Assembly (NCBI GenBank): GCA_963828075.1
Contig: CAWHDH010000017.1
Coordinates: 1,178,001-1,242,000, forward strand
DNA: 64,000 bases
Direction: 5' to 3'
Origin: JACCYI01 sp963828075
GTDB lineage: Bacteria > Actinomycetota > Thermoleophilia > Solirubrobacterales > Solirubrobacteraceae
This document shows positions 24,215 to 32,057 of the stretch, in pieces. Numbering within the stretch: position 1 is the stretch's first letter; each line of letters starts with the position of its first letter. Under the pieces are notes generated by a model. It saw nothing but the letters and a program-made list of their open reading frames with translations, was not told the DNA's origin and did no database searches. The position numbers were made by a program, and so were the translations under genes.

Positions 24215-24736
24215 TCAGAACCCGAGCAGCCCGGACGGCAGCGCGACCGCGAGCATCTGCGTGAACAGCAGATAGACGCCGACCGCGAGGACGATCCCCG
24301 ACACCGCGTCGCGCAGCGGCGCCCGGCTGCCGAGCGCCCAGGCCGCGAACGGGAAGAACAGCGCGGTGGCGAGGACGTAGCCGAGCGGCTCGAGCACGAA
24401 GACGTACGCGATCAGCCCTCCGCCGACGAGCGCCGGCACGCGCCACTCGGTCTCGCTCGCCTCGCGCGCCGCGTGCGCCCCGAGGTCGGCGTCGCGCCAG
24501 AGCGTCGCCCGGACCAGCTGCGCCAGCGCGCAGAGGATCAGCCCGATCGCGGCGACGAGCGGGAACACGCGCGGCCCGCTCAGCGCCCAGGGGTCCTTGC
24601 CCCCGGGGATCGAGAACGTGGCCACCAGCGCCACGATCCCGATCGCCAGCATCGCGGCGGCCGTGACCCGCGGGCCGGCCCAGGTGAGCGGGACCTCCGC
24701 TCCTACGGGGTCCCGCTCCCGGGATGGAGCCTCCAC
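24215..24736 (-). CDS. tctB: Tripartite tricarboxylate transporter, small permease TctB
   Basis: The 173-residue product has four hydrophobic segments (AAAMLAIGIVALVATFSIPG, FPLVAAIGLILCALAQLV, GGGLIAYVFVLEPLGYVLAT and DAVSGIVLAVGVYLLFTQML), typical of TctB. It lies between tctC (6 bp gap) and tctA (4 bp gap) in one operon. TctB stabilises the membrane complex. The weakly conserved sequence is normal for this family. Confidence 0.87.
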   Translation of the reverse strand: MEAPSRERDPVGAEVPLTWAGPRVTAAAMLAIGIVALVATFSIPGGKDPWALSGPRVFPLVAAIGLILCALAQLVRATLWRDADLGAHAAREASETEWRVPALVGGGLIAYVFVLEPLGYVLATALFFPFAAWALGSRAPLRDAVSGIVLAVGVYLLFTQMLAVALPSGLLGF

Positions 24737-24742
24737 GATCCC

Positions 24743-25768
24743 TCAGCTCCCCACCAGGCCGAGGTCCGAGACGATCGCCTTGACGCGAGTCGTCTCGCTC
24801 TTGACGAACTGCTCGAACTCGGGGCCGCTCTTGAAGAAGTCGGTCCACCCGAAGCGCTCGAGGCTCGCCTTCCACTCCGGGCTCGCGTGCAGCTTCTCGA
24901 CCCACTTGGTGATCGCCCCACGCTGGTCGTCGCTGATCCCGGGCGGCGCCACGATGCCGCGCCAGTTGGTCATCTCGACGTCGAAGCCCGCGGCCTTGAT
25001 CGTCTCGGTCTGCTTGCCGCCGACGTCGAGCGGCTCGGCGCCCGAGACCGCCAGCGCGCGCATCTTGCCCGCCTCGACCTGGTCGGCGAACTCGCTGACC
25101 CCGGAGACGCCGGCGTCGACGCTGCCGGACAGGATCGCCGCCTTGGCCTCGCCGCCGCCGGAGTAGGCGACGTACTTGAGCTTGGAGCCCTCGACGCCGG
25201 CGGCCTGGCCGAGCAGCCCGACCAGAAGATGATCCGAGCCGCCAGCTGAGCCGCCTGCGAACGAAACCGTTTTGGGGTTCGCCTTGAGGTCGTCGACCAG
25301 GTCCTGCAGCGTCTTGTACTCCGACTTGGCGGGCACGACGATGACCTCGGCCTCGCTGGTCAGCGACGCGATCGGCGTCACCTTGGTCAGGTTCACCGGC
25401 GCCTTGTTCTGCTCGATCGCCCCGACCATCACGAGCCCCATGACCATCAGCTGGTTCGGGTCGCCGGAGCGCTTGGACGCGAGCTGGGAGAGGCCGATGG
25501 TGCCGCCCGCGCCGGGCACGTTGTAGACCTCGACGCCCTTGGCCAGCTTCGCCTTGCGGACCGTGTCCTGCAGCGCCCGCGCCGTCTCGTCCCACCCGCC
25601 GCCGGGATCAGCGGGCGCCATCAGCGAGAGCCGGCCCTTCGGGTAGGTCGCCGCTTCACCGCCACCACCGCCGCCGGACTCCTCCGCGGAACCGCACGCG
25701 GCCAGCCCGAGCACACACAGGACGAGCACCATCAGGACCGCCGGCCGGCGGCGCGAAGTCGCGGACAT
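24743..25768 (-). CDS. tctC: Tripartite tricarboxylate transporter substrate-binding lipoprotein TctC
   Basis: The 341-residue protein has a lipoprotein signal (LVLCVLGLAAC, lipobox Cys) and a Gly-rich spacer. The periplasmic-binding fold of the TctC/Bug family follows (LMAPADPGGGWDETARALQD, NVPGAGGTIGLSQLA, GGSAGGSDHLLVGLLGQAA). It captures the carboxylate outside and delivers it to TctAB. ATG 25768 has a strong GAAGGAGGAGAG ribosome binding site. It is the first gene of the operon and is divergent from the two-component system that probably controls it. Confidence 0.92.
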   Translation of the reverse strand: MSATSRRRPAVLMVLVLCVLGLAACGSAEESGGGGGGEAATYPKGRLSLMAPADPGGGWDETARALQDTVRKAKLAKGVEVYNVPGAGGTIGLSQLASKRSGDPNQLMVMGLVMVGAIEQNKAPVNLTKVTPIASLTSEAEVIVVPAKSEYKTLQDLVDDLKANPKTVSFAGGSAGGSDHLLVGLLGQAAGVEGSKLKYVAYSGGGEAKAAILSGSVDAGVSGVSEFADQVEAGKMRALAVSGAEPLDVGGKQTETIKAAGFDVEMTNWRGIVAPPGISDDQRGAITKWVEKLHASPEWKASLERFGWTDFFKSGPEFEQFVKSETTRVKAIVSDLGLVGS

Positions 25769-25921
25769 CTCTCCTCCTTCAACGGGGCGCCCTCCCTCAG
25801 AAGGCGCGGTGGCGGCGACCGTAGGTGGAGGGACCCCCGGCGGGCAATGCTTCTGCGCGTTGCCCGCAGAACTGCGCATAAGCCGCGTTCTGCGCGTTCT
25901 GCTCAGTGCGATGATGCGGGG
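25769..25921. promoter_or_regulatory. Divergent tctC / sensor-kinase promoter region with repeats
   Basis: TTCTGCGCGTT occurs as direct repeats at 25851-25861 and 25888-25898, 37 bp apart. An inverted pair, GCAGAAC (25866-25872) and GTTCTGC (25887-25893), overlaps them. Repeats of this spacing between divergent operons fit binding sites for the CitB-like response regulator encoded at 27538-28215. Their position nearer the kinase suggests control of both directions. Confidence 0.5.
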
Positions 25922-27541
25922 GTGGCCAGGTTCGGCCGGCGGCTCTCGAGCCAGATCCTCCTGTACCAGCTGCTGATCCTCTCGGCGACGATGATCGTCG
26001 GCTTCCTGCTCGCGCTCAGCGCCGCCCAGCAGCGCCTGGACGACGAGTACGAGCAGCGGGCGCTCGGCGTCGCCCGCAGCGTGGCGGCGACGCCGGAGAT
26101 CGCGCAGGCGATCGCCGCGCAGGACCGCAGCGGCGTGGTCCAGCGGCGCGCCGAGGCGATCCGGCGGGCGACGCGGACGGCGTTCGTCGTCGTCGCCGAC
26201 GTGGACGGGATCCGCTACTCGCACACGAACCCCGCGCGGATCGGCGAACGGGTGAGCACGGACCCGTCCGAGGCGCTCGCGGGCCGGACGGTGCTCGCCG
26301 TCGAGACGGGGACGCTCGGGCGCTCGGCGCGGGCGAAGGTCCCGCTGCGGGCTGCCGACGGGCGCATCATCGGCCAGGTGTCGGTCGGCGTGCTCGAGAG
26401 CTCGATCCGCGAGAAGCTCACGTCCATCGCGCCGGGCATCGCGCTCTACGTCGGGATCGTGCTCACCGTCGGCCTGGTCGCCTCGCTCCTGCTCGCCCGC
26501 CGGCTCAAGCGCCAGACCTACGGGCTCGAGCTGCGCGAGATCGCCGACCTGCTGCAGGAGCGCGAGGCGATGCTCCACGGCGTCCGCGAGGGCGTCGTCG
26601 CGGTCGACCCGGAGGACCGGATCCGCGTGGTCAACGACGAGGCGCGCCGGCTGCTCGACCTCCCGCCCGACGCGATCGGGCGTACCGGCACCGACGTCGC
26701 CGGCCCCGGCCGCCTCGCGGATCTGCTCGAGGGGCGGCTCGACGGCCGCGACCTGCTCGTCGTGCGCGGCGACCGGGTGCTGGTCGCGAACCGCAACGCG
26801 GTGCGCCGCGACGGCCGCGACCTCGGGGCGGTGCTCACGGTGCGCGACCGGACCGAGCTCGAGTCGCTCGTTCGCGAGCTCGACAGCGTGCGCAGCCTCA
26901 CCGACGCCATGCGCGCGCAGGCGCACGAGTTCTCCAACCGGATGCACACGGTCTCCGGCCTGCTCGAGCTCGGCCACCACGAGGAGGCGATCGGCTTCGT
27001 CAAGGAGATCACGCACGCCGACGCCGAATTCCGCACCGCGCTCGGCACCCGCGTGCGCGACCCGGTGATCGCGGCGCTGCTGCTCGCCAAGGCGGCGGTG
27101 GCGTCCGAGCGGGGCGTCTCGCTGCGGCTGACCGAGGACACGCGCCTCGGCGACGAGCTCGTCGACGCGCGCGCCCCGCTGACCGTGCTCGGCAACCTGA
27201 TCGACAACGCGATCGATGCCGCCCGCGCGGGCACCGCCGACCCGCCCTGGGTCGAGGTCTCGCTGCAGGTGTCGGACGACGGGTTCCTCGACGTCTGCGT
27301 CGCCGACTCGGGCCCCGGCGTGCCGCCCGAGGCGCGGGAGCGGATCTTCGAGAGCGGCTACTCGACGAAGCCGGCCCGTGGCATCGGCACGCGCGGGATG
27401 GGGCTCTCGCTCGTCCGGCGGCTGGCCGAGCGCCGCGGCGGCGCCGTGCGCGTCGAGGACGGCCCGGGTGGCGGCGCGATGTTCTGCGTCCGGCTGCCCG
27501 TGCGCCCCGCGTCGGCGATCGCCCCGGGGGTCCATCCGTGA
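25922..27541 (+). CDS. CitA/DcuS-type sensor histidine kinase
   Basis: The 539-residue protein starts at GTG 25922 (MARFGRRLSSQILLYQLLIL). It has TM1 at ~14-36, an extracellular single-Cache sensor to ~175, TM2 near 178-200 and a cytoplasmic PAS domain (~215-320). The H-box is AHEFSNRMHTVSGLLELG (~333), followed by N-box VLGNLIDNAIDAAR and GTRGMGLSLVRRL. This is the layout of carboxylate sensors of the CitA/DcuS class. Its GTGA overlap with the response regulator and divergence from tctCBA indicate that it senses tricarboxylates to control their uptake. Confidence 0.9.
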   Translation: MARFGRRLSSQILLYQLLILSATMIVGFLLALSAAQQRLDDEYEQRALGVARSVAATPEIAQAIAAQDRSGVVQRRAEAIRRATRTAFVVVADVDGIRYSHTNPARIGERVSTDPSEALAGRTVLAVETGTLGRSARAKVPLRAADGRIIGQVSVGVLESSIREKLTSIAPGIALYVGIVLTVGLVASLLLARRLKRQTYGLELREIADLLQEREAMLHGVREGVVAVDPEDRIRVVNDEARRLLDLPPDAIGRTGTDVAGPGRLADLLEGRLDGRDLLVVRGDRVLVANRNAVRRDGRDLGAVLTVRDRTELESLVRELDSVRSLTDAMRAQAHEFSNRMHTVSGLLELGHHEEAIGFVKEITHADAEFRTALGTRVRDPVIAALLLAKAAVASERGVSLRLTEDTRLGDELVDARAPLTVLGNLIDNAIDAARAGTADPPWVEVSLQVSDDGFLDVCVADSGPGVPPEARERIFESGYSTKPARGIGTRGMGLSLVRRLAERRGGAVRVEDGPGGGAMFCVRLPVRPASAIAPGVHP

Positions 27542-28215
27542 TCCGCACGCTCATCGTCGAGGACGACTTCCGCGTGGCGAAGGTGCACGCCGGCTTCACC
27601 GAGAAGGCCGGCGGTTACGAGGTCTCGGGGCTCGCCCACACCGCGGCCGCGGCCCTCGACGCCATCGGTCGCGTGACACCCGACCTCGTCCTGCTCGACC
27701 TCTACCTCCCGGACATGGGCGGCCTCGAGCTGCTGCGCCGCGTCAACGCGCACGACGAGCCGCCCGACGTGATCGTGCTCACAGCCGCGCGGGACATGGC
27801 GAGCGTGCGGACCGCGATGCGCGGCGGCGCGCTCTCCTACCTGATCAAGCCGTTCGACTCCGAGGCGCTGCGCGGCCGGCTGGCCGCGTACCGGGAACTG
27901 CACCGGTTGCGGGCCGGCGACCGCGAGACCGACCAGGCCGAGGTCGACCGGCTGTTCTCGCTGATGCGGCGGGGCTCGGAGGTCACGACGGCGCTCCCGA
28001 AGGGCCACTCGGCGGCGACGGCGAGCCTGCTCGTCAACGCGCTGGCCGACGCGGAGGGCCCGCTGTCGGCCGGCGAGCTCGCCGAGCGCGTCGGCGTCAG
28101 CCGCGCCACCGCCCAGCGTTATCTGGTCCTGCTCGGCGAGGCCGGCCGGGTCGAGCTGACGCTGCGCTACGGCGCCACCGGGCGCCCCGAGCACCGCTAC
28201 AACCTGCAGGCGTAG
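27538..28215 (+). CDS. CitB/DcuR-type response regulator
   Basis: The 225-residue protein begins at GTG 27538, overlapping the kinase stop. It has a receiver (LIVEDDFRVAKVHAGF, acceptor Asp in LVLLDLYLPDMGG, Lys in SYLIKPFDSEAL) and a C-terminal helix-turn-helix (LSAGELAERVGVSRATAQRYL) followed by a small wing. This is the CitB/DcuR architecture. Its likely target is the tctC promoter and possibly its own. The TAG stop shares its last base with the first base of the inverted-repeat element that follows. Confidence 0.9.
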   Translation: MIRTLIVEDDFRVAKVHAGFTEKAGGYEVSGLAHTAAAALDAIGRVTPDLVLLDLYLPDMGGLELLRRVNAHDEPPDVIVLTAARDMASVRTAMRGGALSYLIKPFDSEALRGRLAAYRELHRLRAGDRETDQAEVDRLFSLMRRGSEVTTALPKGHSAATASLLVNALADAEGPLSAGELAERVGVSRATAQRYLVLLGEAGRVELTLRYGATGRPEHRYNLQA

Positions 28216-28377
28216 GGCCTGTCAAAGAACAGGCGGGCCCGTTCGGTGTGGTCTCAGACCAAGCTGGGCGCCGCACGCATCCGAAGGGAATGCGCCAGCG
28301 TTTTCGAGGGTGCGGGTGGCGATCCAGCGCAGCGTCTGAGGCCGCATCCGGACGTGCCCGTCTTCTTTGACAGGCCC
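28215..28377. mobile_element. 163-bp MITE-like element with 15-bp terminal inverted repeats
   Basis: GGGCCTGTCAAAGAA (28215-28229) recurs as its exact complement TTCTTTGACAGGCCC (28363-28377). Weaker similarity continues inward (CGGGCCCGT versus CGGGCACGT). The 133-bp interior codes for nothing convincing, which fits a non-autonomous transposon derivative. No target duplication is visible. It fills the whole space between two convergent stops (28215 and 28379), so it could also act as a two-way terminator. Confidence 0.6.
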
Positions 28378-28378
28378 C

Positions 28379-28627
28379 TCAACGCTTGCGCCGGTCGGCG
28401 ACCACGCCGACCACGACCACGACGACGACGAGGCCGATCAGCACCCAGTTCTTCACCTGGAGGACCGTGTGCACCCAGCCCGGGAGGTCCGGGAACGAGA
28501 TCGACGGGAGGTCGATGTCGGGCAGCGGCACCACCCGGACCAGCACGTTGATGGCGATGACGGCGACGAGGAAGGCGGCGACGCCCTTCGCGACGGACTG
28601 GGCGGAGCGCTGATCTGCGTTGGTCAT
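28379..28627 (-). CDS. Small single-pass membrane protein
   Basis: The 82-residue product has two hydrophobic stretches: AKGVAAFLVAVIAINVLVRV, and a long valine-rich helix near the C-terminus (WVLIGLVVVVVVVGVVADRR). A Pro/Asp-rich loop (PLPDIDLPSISFPDLPG) lies between them. I do not recognise the family. The start ATG 28627 has a modest upstream context. Its stop lies 2 bp from the end of the inverted-repeat element. Confidence 0.6.
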   Translation of the reverse strand: MTNADQRSAQSVAKGVAAFLVAVIAINVLVRVVPLPDIDLPSISFPDLPGWVHTVLQVKNWVLIGLVVVVVVVGVVADRRKR

Positions 28628-28778
28628 GCGGACAGGATCGGCCGGGCGGGCCGCCGCGCCATCGGACGCAGGTCTGCGATCGCCCCCTGCTTAAGTCTCG
28701 AACGCGGATCCCCATCGGACGCGCTGGGCTTTGAGACGTCTACCCCGGCATCGAGGGGGAGGGTGTGAGGCGAGCTCC
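28628..28778. other. Non-coding stretch upstream of the small membrane gene
   Basis: No reading frame here has family features. The stretch should contain the promoter of the minus-strand small membrane protein. It is part of a ~530-bp gap (28628-29158) that also holds two inverted-repeat elements. Confidence 0.4.
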
Positions 28779-28898
28779 GAGGACGTCAACCACCCCCTTG
28801 CCGCGGCGAGCGGTGCAAGGGGGTGCTTCACCCTCTATTTGGGGGTGAACCACCCCCGTGTGAGGGTTCGGAGGGTCACGGGGGTGGTTGACGTCCTC
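28779..28898. repeat. 120-bp fold-back element with 19-bp perfect arms and inner hairpins
   Basis: GAGGACGTCAACCACCCCC (28779-28797) is exactly complementary to 28880-28898. Inside, CACCCCCTTGC (28791-28801) pairs with GCAAGGGGGTG (28815-28825). TTCACCC (28827-28833) can pair with a downstream GGGTGAA. AACCACCCCCGTG (28849-28861) pairs with CACGGGGGTGGTT (28877-28889). The inner and outer pairings compete for the same bases, so alternative folds are possible. It could be a second small transposon derivative or a structured regulatory RNA; no gene lies within it. Confidence 0.65.
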
Positions 28899-28960
28899 CC
28901 CACCCGCCCCGAACCACCCTTTCTCACTGATCGCAGTTCAGGGCGCGGCGCAGCGTTTAG

Positions 28961-29118
28961 CCCGGATCCACCGATGATCCGTGGATGCCTCGGCGTCGCA
29001 GGCCAAGCCAGGGGTCATCGGCCGCGTATCCGCAGGGTGACCCCTTCGGTTCGCGGCCCGATGGCCCATGGCGCCGTGCCTGCGGCGGCGAGGCGCCGCG
29101 GGTATCGGTGGATCCGGG
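28961..29118. mobile_element. 158-bp MITE with 15-bp terminal repeats and TTTAG target duplication
   Basis: CCCGGATCCACCGAT (28961-28975) and its exact complement ATCGGTGGATCCGGG (29104-29118) bound the element. It is flanked on both sides by a direct repeat, TTTAG (28956-28960 and 29119-29123), as a transposition target duplication would be. There is no transposase inside, so an active parent element would have to act in trans. It sits just past the stop of the NarL-type regulator at 29159. Confidence 0.75.
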
Positions 29119-29158
29119 TTTAGGCGGTGAGCGCCGAGCGAGCGTCCGCCCGGGCGTC

Positions 29159-29818
29159 TCAGCGATCGCGGGTCGCGTCCTGGACCAGGAGCGCGACCTG
29201 GATGCGATTCTCGACGTCGAGCTTGGTCAGCAGCCGCGAGACGTGGGCCTTGACGGTCGGGACGCTCATGTAGAGCTCCGCAGCGATGTCGGCGTTCGCG
29301 CGGCCCTCCCCAACCGCGACCGCCACCTCGCGCTCGCGCGGGGTCAGGGTCGCGAGCCGGTCGCGCGCCTGCTCGCCGCGGGTGGCCGCCTCGTCGTTGC
29401 CGGCGGCGATCGCGATCAGCTGGCGAGTGACGCCGGGGGAGAGCATCCCGTCCCCGGCGTGGACGAGCTCGATCGCGCGCACGATCTCGGCCGGCGGGGT
29501 GTCCTTGAGCAGGAATCCAGCCGCCCCGGCGCGCAGGGCCCGCAGGACGTACTCGTCGGCGTCGAACGTCGTGAGCACGACGACCGCGGGCGGGCTCGGC
29601 TGCGCGCGCACGAGGCGGGTGGCGGCGATCCCGTCGAGCTGCGGCATCCGGATGTCCATGAGCACGACGTCGGGCCGGTGCAGGTCCACGGCGGCGAGCA
29701 CCTCGCGCCCGTCGGCGGCCTCCCCCACCACCTCCACCTGGTCGGCGCCTGCGAGCATCATGCGCAGCCCCGACCGCACGAGCGGGTCGTCGTCGACGAG
29801 CAGGACGCGGATGCTCAT
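29159..29818 (-). CDS. NarL/LuxR-family response regulator
   Basis: The 219-residue product has a receiver (VLLVDDDPLVRSGLRMML, acceptor Asp in DVVLMDIRMPQLDG, Lys in GFLLKDTPP) and a LuxR helix-turn-helix (LTPREREVAVAVGEGRANAD, then SVPTVKAHVSRLLTKLD). The start at ATG 29818 overlaps the kinase stop by ATGA. It pairs with the histidine kinase at 29815-31017. Divergently placed ABC exporter genes (31149 onward) are the likely targets. Confidence 0.9.
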   Translation of the reverse strand: MSIRVLLVDDDPLVRSGLRMMLAGADQVEVVGEAADGREVLAAVDLHRPDVVLMDIRMPQLDGIAATRLVRAQPSPPAVVVLTTFDADEYVLRALRAGAAGFLLKDTPPAEIVRAIELVHAGDGMLSPGVTRQLIAIAAGNDEAATRGEQARDRLATLTPREREVAVAVGEGRANADIAAELYMSVPTVKAHVSRLLTKLDVENRIQVALLVQDATRDR

Positions 29819-31017
29819 GGGGTCCATGGGAGGGTCGCGCGCAGGACGAAGTCGCCGGCGACATCGGTCCCGTGGTGCAGCACGCCGCCCGCCAGCGCGA
29901 CGCGCTCGTTGAGCCCGATCAGCCCGCTGCCCGCGCCGGGCAGCGCGTCGGCCGCGACCGCCACCCCGACCGGCCGCCGGCTGACGACCGCGACGACGAG
30001 CTCGCCAGCGCCGCCCGTGACGGCGACGTCGACCGCGGCGGCGGGCGCGTGCTTGCGCGCGTTGGTCAGGCCCTCCTGCACGATCCGGTAGGCGGTCCGC
30101 CCGAGGGCGGCCGGCGCCGTCGCGGCGCCGGCGACGTCGATCCGGCACGTCACCCGCATGCCGGCCGTCCGCGACTCCTCGACGAGCGCGGGGATCTCGG
30201 CCAGGGTCGGCTGGGGAGGCTCGGGCGCGCTGCCGTCGCCGCCGTCGCGCAGCACGCCGATCACCTCGCGCAGCTCTTCGAGCGCGGCGCGCGCGCTCGC
30301 CCGGATGACGCCGGCGGCTTCCGCGATCTCCTCCGGCGGCGCGTCGGGGCGGAACTCGAGCGCGCCGGCATGGAGCGACAGCAGGGACACGCGATGCGCC
30401 AGCACGTCGTGCATCTCGCCGGCGATGCGGCGCCGCTCGGCGTCGCGGGCCTGCTCGACGCGCTGGCGCTGCTCGGCCTCGAACCGCGCGGCACGATCGC
30501 GCAGCGTGAGCAGCTGCTCGCGGCGGGCGCGGGCGAACATGCCCCAGCCGAACACGACGGCGGTGATCAACGCGCCGATCACGACGTTGAGCAGATATCC
30601 GTCGCGCGGCGGGTAGATCAGCGGGAACGTCAAGGCCCCGACGATGCTGATCGCGACCACGATCAGGATCCCGCGGCGCGACCCTCGCATGGCCACGTTG
30701 AACCCGGCCATGACGGCCGGCCCGGCCGCGAGCCCGGAGGCGATCGCCGCCGCGGACGCCACCACGCCCACCGCGTCCGGTCGCGACCGGCGCCACCACA
30801 GCGCCACGAACACGACGACGCCGAGCGCGATGTCGACGGCGGCCATCGCGTCGCCGTGCTCGGGCCACGTCTCAGCGAGGATGAGGCCCCCGACGGCGAT
30901 GGCGACGACGTACATCAGTACGTCGACGATCCAGTCGCGGGCCGAGCGGCGGCCGTCCGCGTCGTCCCGGAACTCTCCCGGAAGCAGCGGGTGGTGCCAG
31001 CGCGGCGTGCTCGTCAT
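29815..31017 (-). CDS. NarX/DesK-type sensor histidine kinase
   Basis: The 400-residue protein (from ATG 31017) has several membrane helices in the first ~175 residues (VDVLMYVVAIAVGGLILAET, IALGVVVFVALWW and others). A coiled linker precedes a HisKA_3 dimerisation box with the phospho-acceptor His in RRIAGEMHDVLAHRVSLLSL (~200). The ATPase domain is degenerate near its end: VVSRRPVGVAVAADALPGAG replaces the canonical D-G box, but GSGLIGLNERV remains. It is coupled to the NarL-type regulator by ATGA. Membrane stress or antibiotics are typical cues for this class. Confidence 0.87.
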   Translation of the reverse strand: MTSTPRWHHPLLPGEFRDDADGRRSARDWIVDVLMYVVAIAVGGLILAETWPEHGDAMAAVDIALGVVVFVALWWRRSRPDAVGVVASAAAIASGLAAGPAVMAGFNVAMRGSRRGILIVVAISIVGALTFPLIYPPRDGYLLNVVIGALITAVVFGWGMFARARREQLLTLRDRAARFEAEQRQRVEQARDAERRRIAGEMHDVLAHRVSLLSLHAGALEFRPDAPPEEIAEAAGVIRASARAALEELREVIGVLRDGGDGSAPEPPQPTLAEIPALVEESRTAGMRVTCRIDVAGAATAPAALGRTAYRIVQEGLTNARKHAPAAAVDVAVTGGAGELVVAVVSRRPVGVAVAADALPGAGSGLIGLNERVALAGGVLHHGTDVAGDFVLRATLPWTP

Positions 31018-31148
31018 CGCGCCACAGCGTACGTCCGGCGAACGACGGCGACCCCCTACCGAAGTCGATGCCCGGCCCGACCCGCGGCGGTCCGGCGATG
31101 TCCCGGCGGCCGTGGGCACCGGCGGCCACGCTCTCGATGCTTCCGGCC

Positions 31149-32057
31149 ATGATCGAAACGCAAGGATTGACCAAGCGGCTGGGCGGGCGGGCCGTCGCCG
31201 ACGACGTGACGTTCGAGTGCGAGCCCGGGACGATCACGGGATTCCTCGGGCCGAACGGCGCCGGCAAGACGACGACGATGCGGATGCTGTGCGGCCTGCT
31301 GGATCCCGACGCGGGATCGGCCCAGGTCCTCGGCGGGGCGTACCGCACCCTGCCCAACCCGGGTCGCCGCGTCGGCATCCTGCTCGACGCGTCGGCGCAG
31401 CATGGTGGCCGGCGCGGCCGCGAGGCGCTCGCCCTCTCCGCCCGGACCATGGGCGTGGACGAGCGGCGCGTCGACGGGCTGTTCGAGCAGGTCGGCCTCG
31501 ACCGCGCCGCCGCCCGCAAGCGGCTCAAGCAGTACTCGCTGGGGATGCGCCAGCGACTCGGGCTCGCCCACGCGCTGCTCGGCGACCCTGAGGTGCTGAT
31601 CCTCGACGAGCCGGCCAACGGGCTCGATCCCGAGGGCATGCGCTGGATGCGCGAGCTCCTCCGCGACTTCGCGGACCGCGGCGGCACGGTCCTGCTCTCC
31701 TCGCACCTGCTCTACGAGGTCGAGGCGGTCGCCGATCGGCTCGTGATCATCGGCAACGGCCGCATCGTCGCCCAGGGGTCGCCCGCCGACCTGCTGACCG
31801 GGTCCGGCACGCTCGTCCGGGCGGTCGACGAGGCCGCGCTGCTCGCCGCGCTCGACGCCGACGGTCTCGAGGCCGCCGGCGCGCCGGACGGCGGGTTCGT
31901 CGTCGACGCCGATGCCGCGGCAGTCGGCCGCGCGGCGCTGGAGGCCGGCGTCGCGCTCACCCACCTGGGCCCGTCGGAGCGCGCCGGGCTGGAACAGCTG
32001 TTCTTCGACCTGACCAGCGGCGCCGAGAGCGCCGACCTCGTGGAGGCCATCCGATGA
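31149..32057 (+). CDS. ABC transporter ATP-binding protein
   Basis: The 302-residue ATPase has Walker A GPNGAGKTTTM, a Q-loop region, signature QYSLGMRQRLGLAHAL, Walker B VLILDEPANGLDPEG and H-loop VLLSSHLLYE. ATG 31149 begins the conserved MIETQGLTKRLGG. A ~90-residue C-terminal accessory region follows. It belongs to the drug/lantibiotic exporter type (DrrA/BcrA-like). It overlaps the permease gene by ATGA and is divergent from the kinase-regulator pair that probably controls it. Confidence 0.9.
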   Translation: MIETQGLTKRLGGRAVADDVTFECEPGTITGFLGPNGAGKTTTMRMLCGLLDPDAGSAQVLGGAYRTLPNPGRRVGILLDASAQHGGRRGREALALSARTMGVDERRVDGLFEQVGLDRAAARKRLKQYSLGMRQRLGLAHALLGDPEVLILDEPANGLDPEGMRWMRELLRDFADRGGTVLLSSHLLYEVEAVADRLVIIGNGRIVAQGSPADLLTGSGTLVRAVDEAALLAALDADGLEAAGAPDGGFVVDADAAAVGRAALEAGVALTHLGPSERAGLEQLFFDLTSGAESADLVEAIR

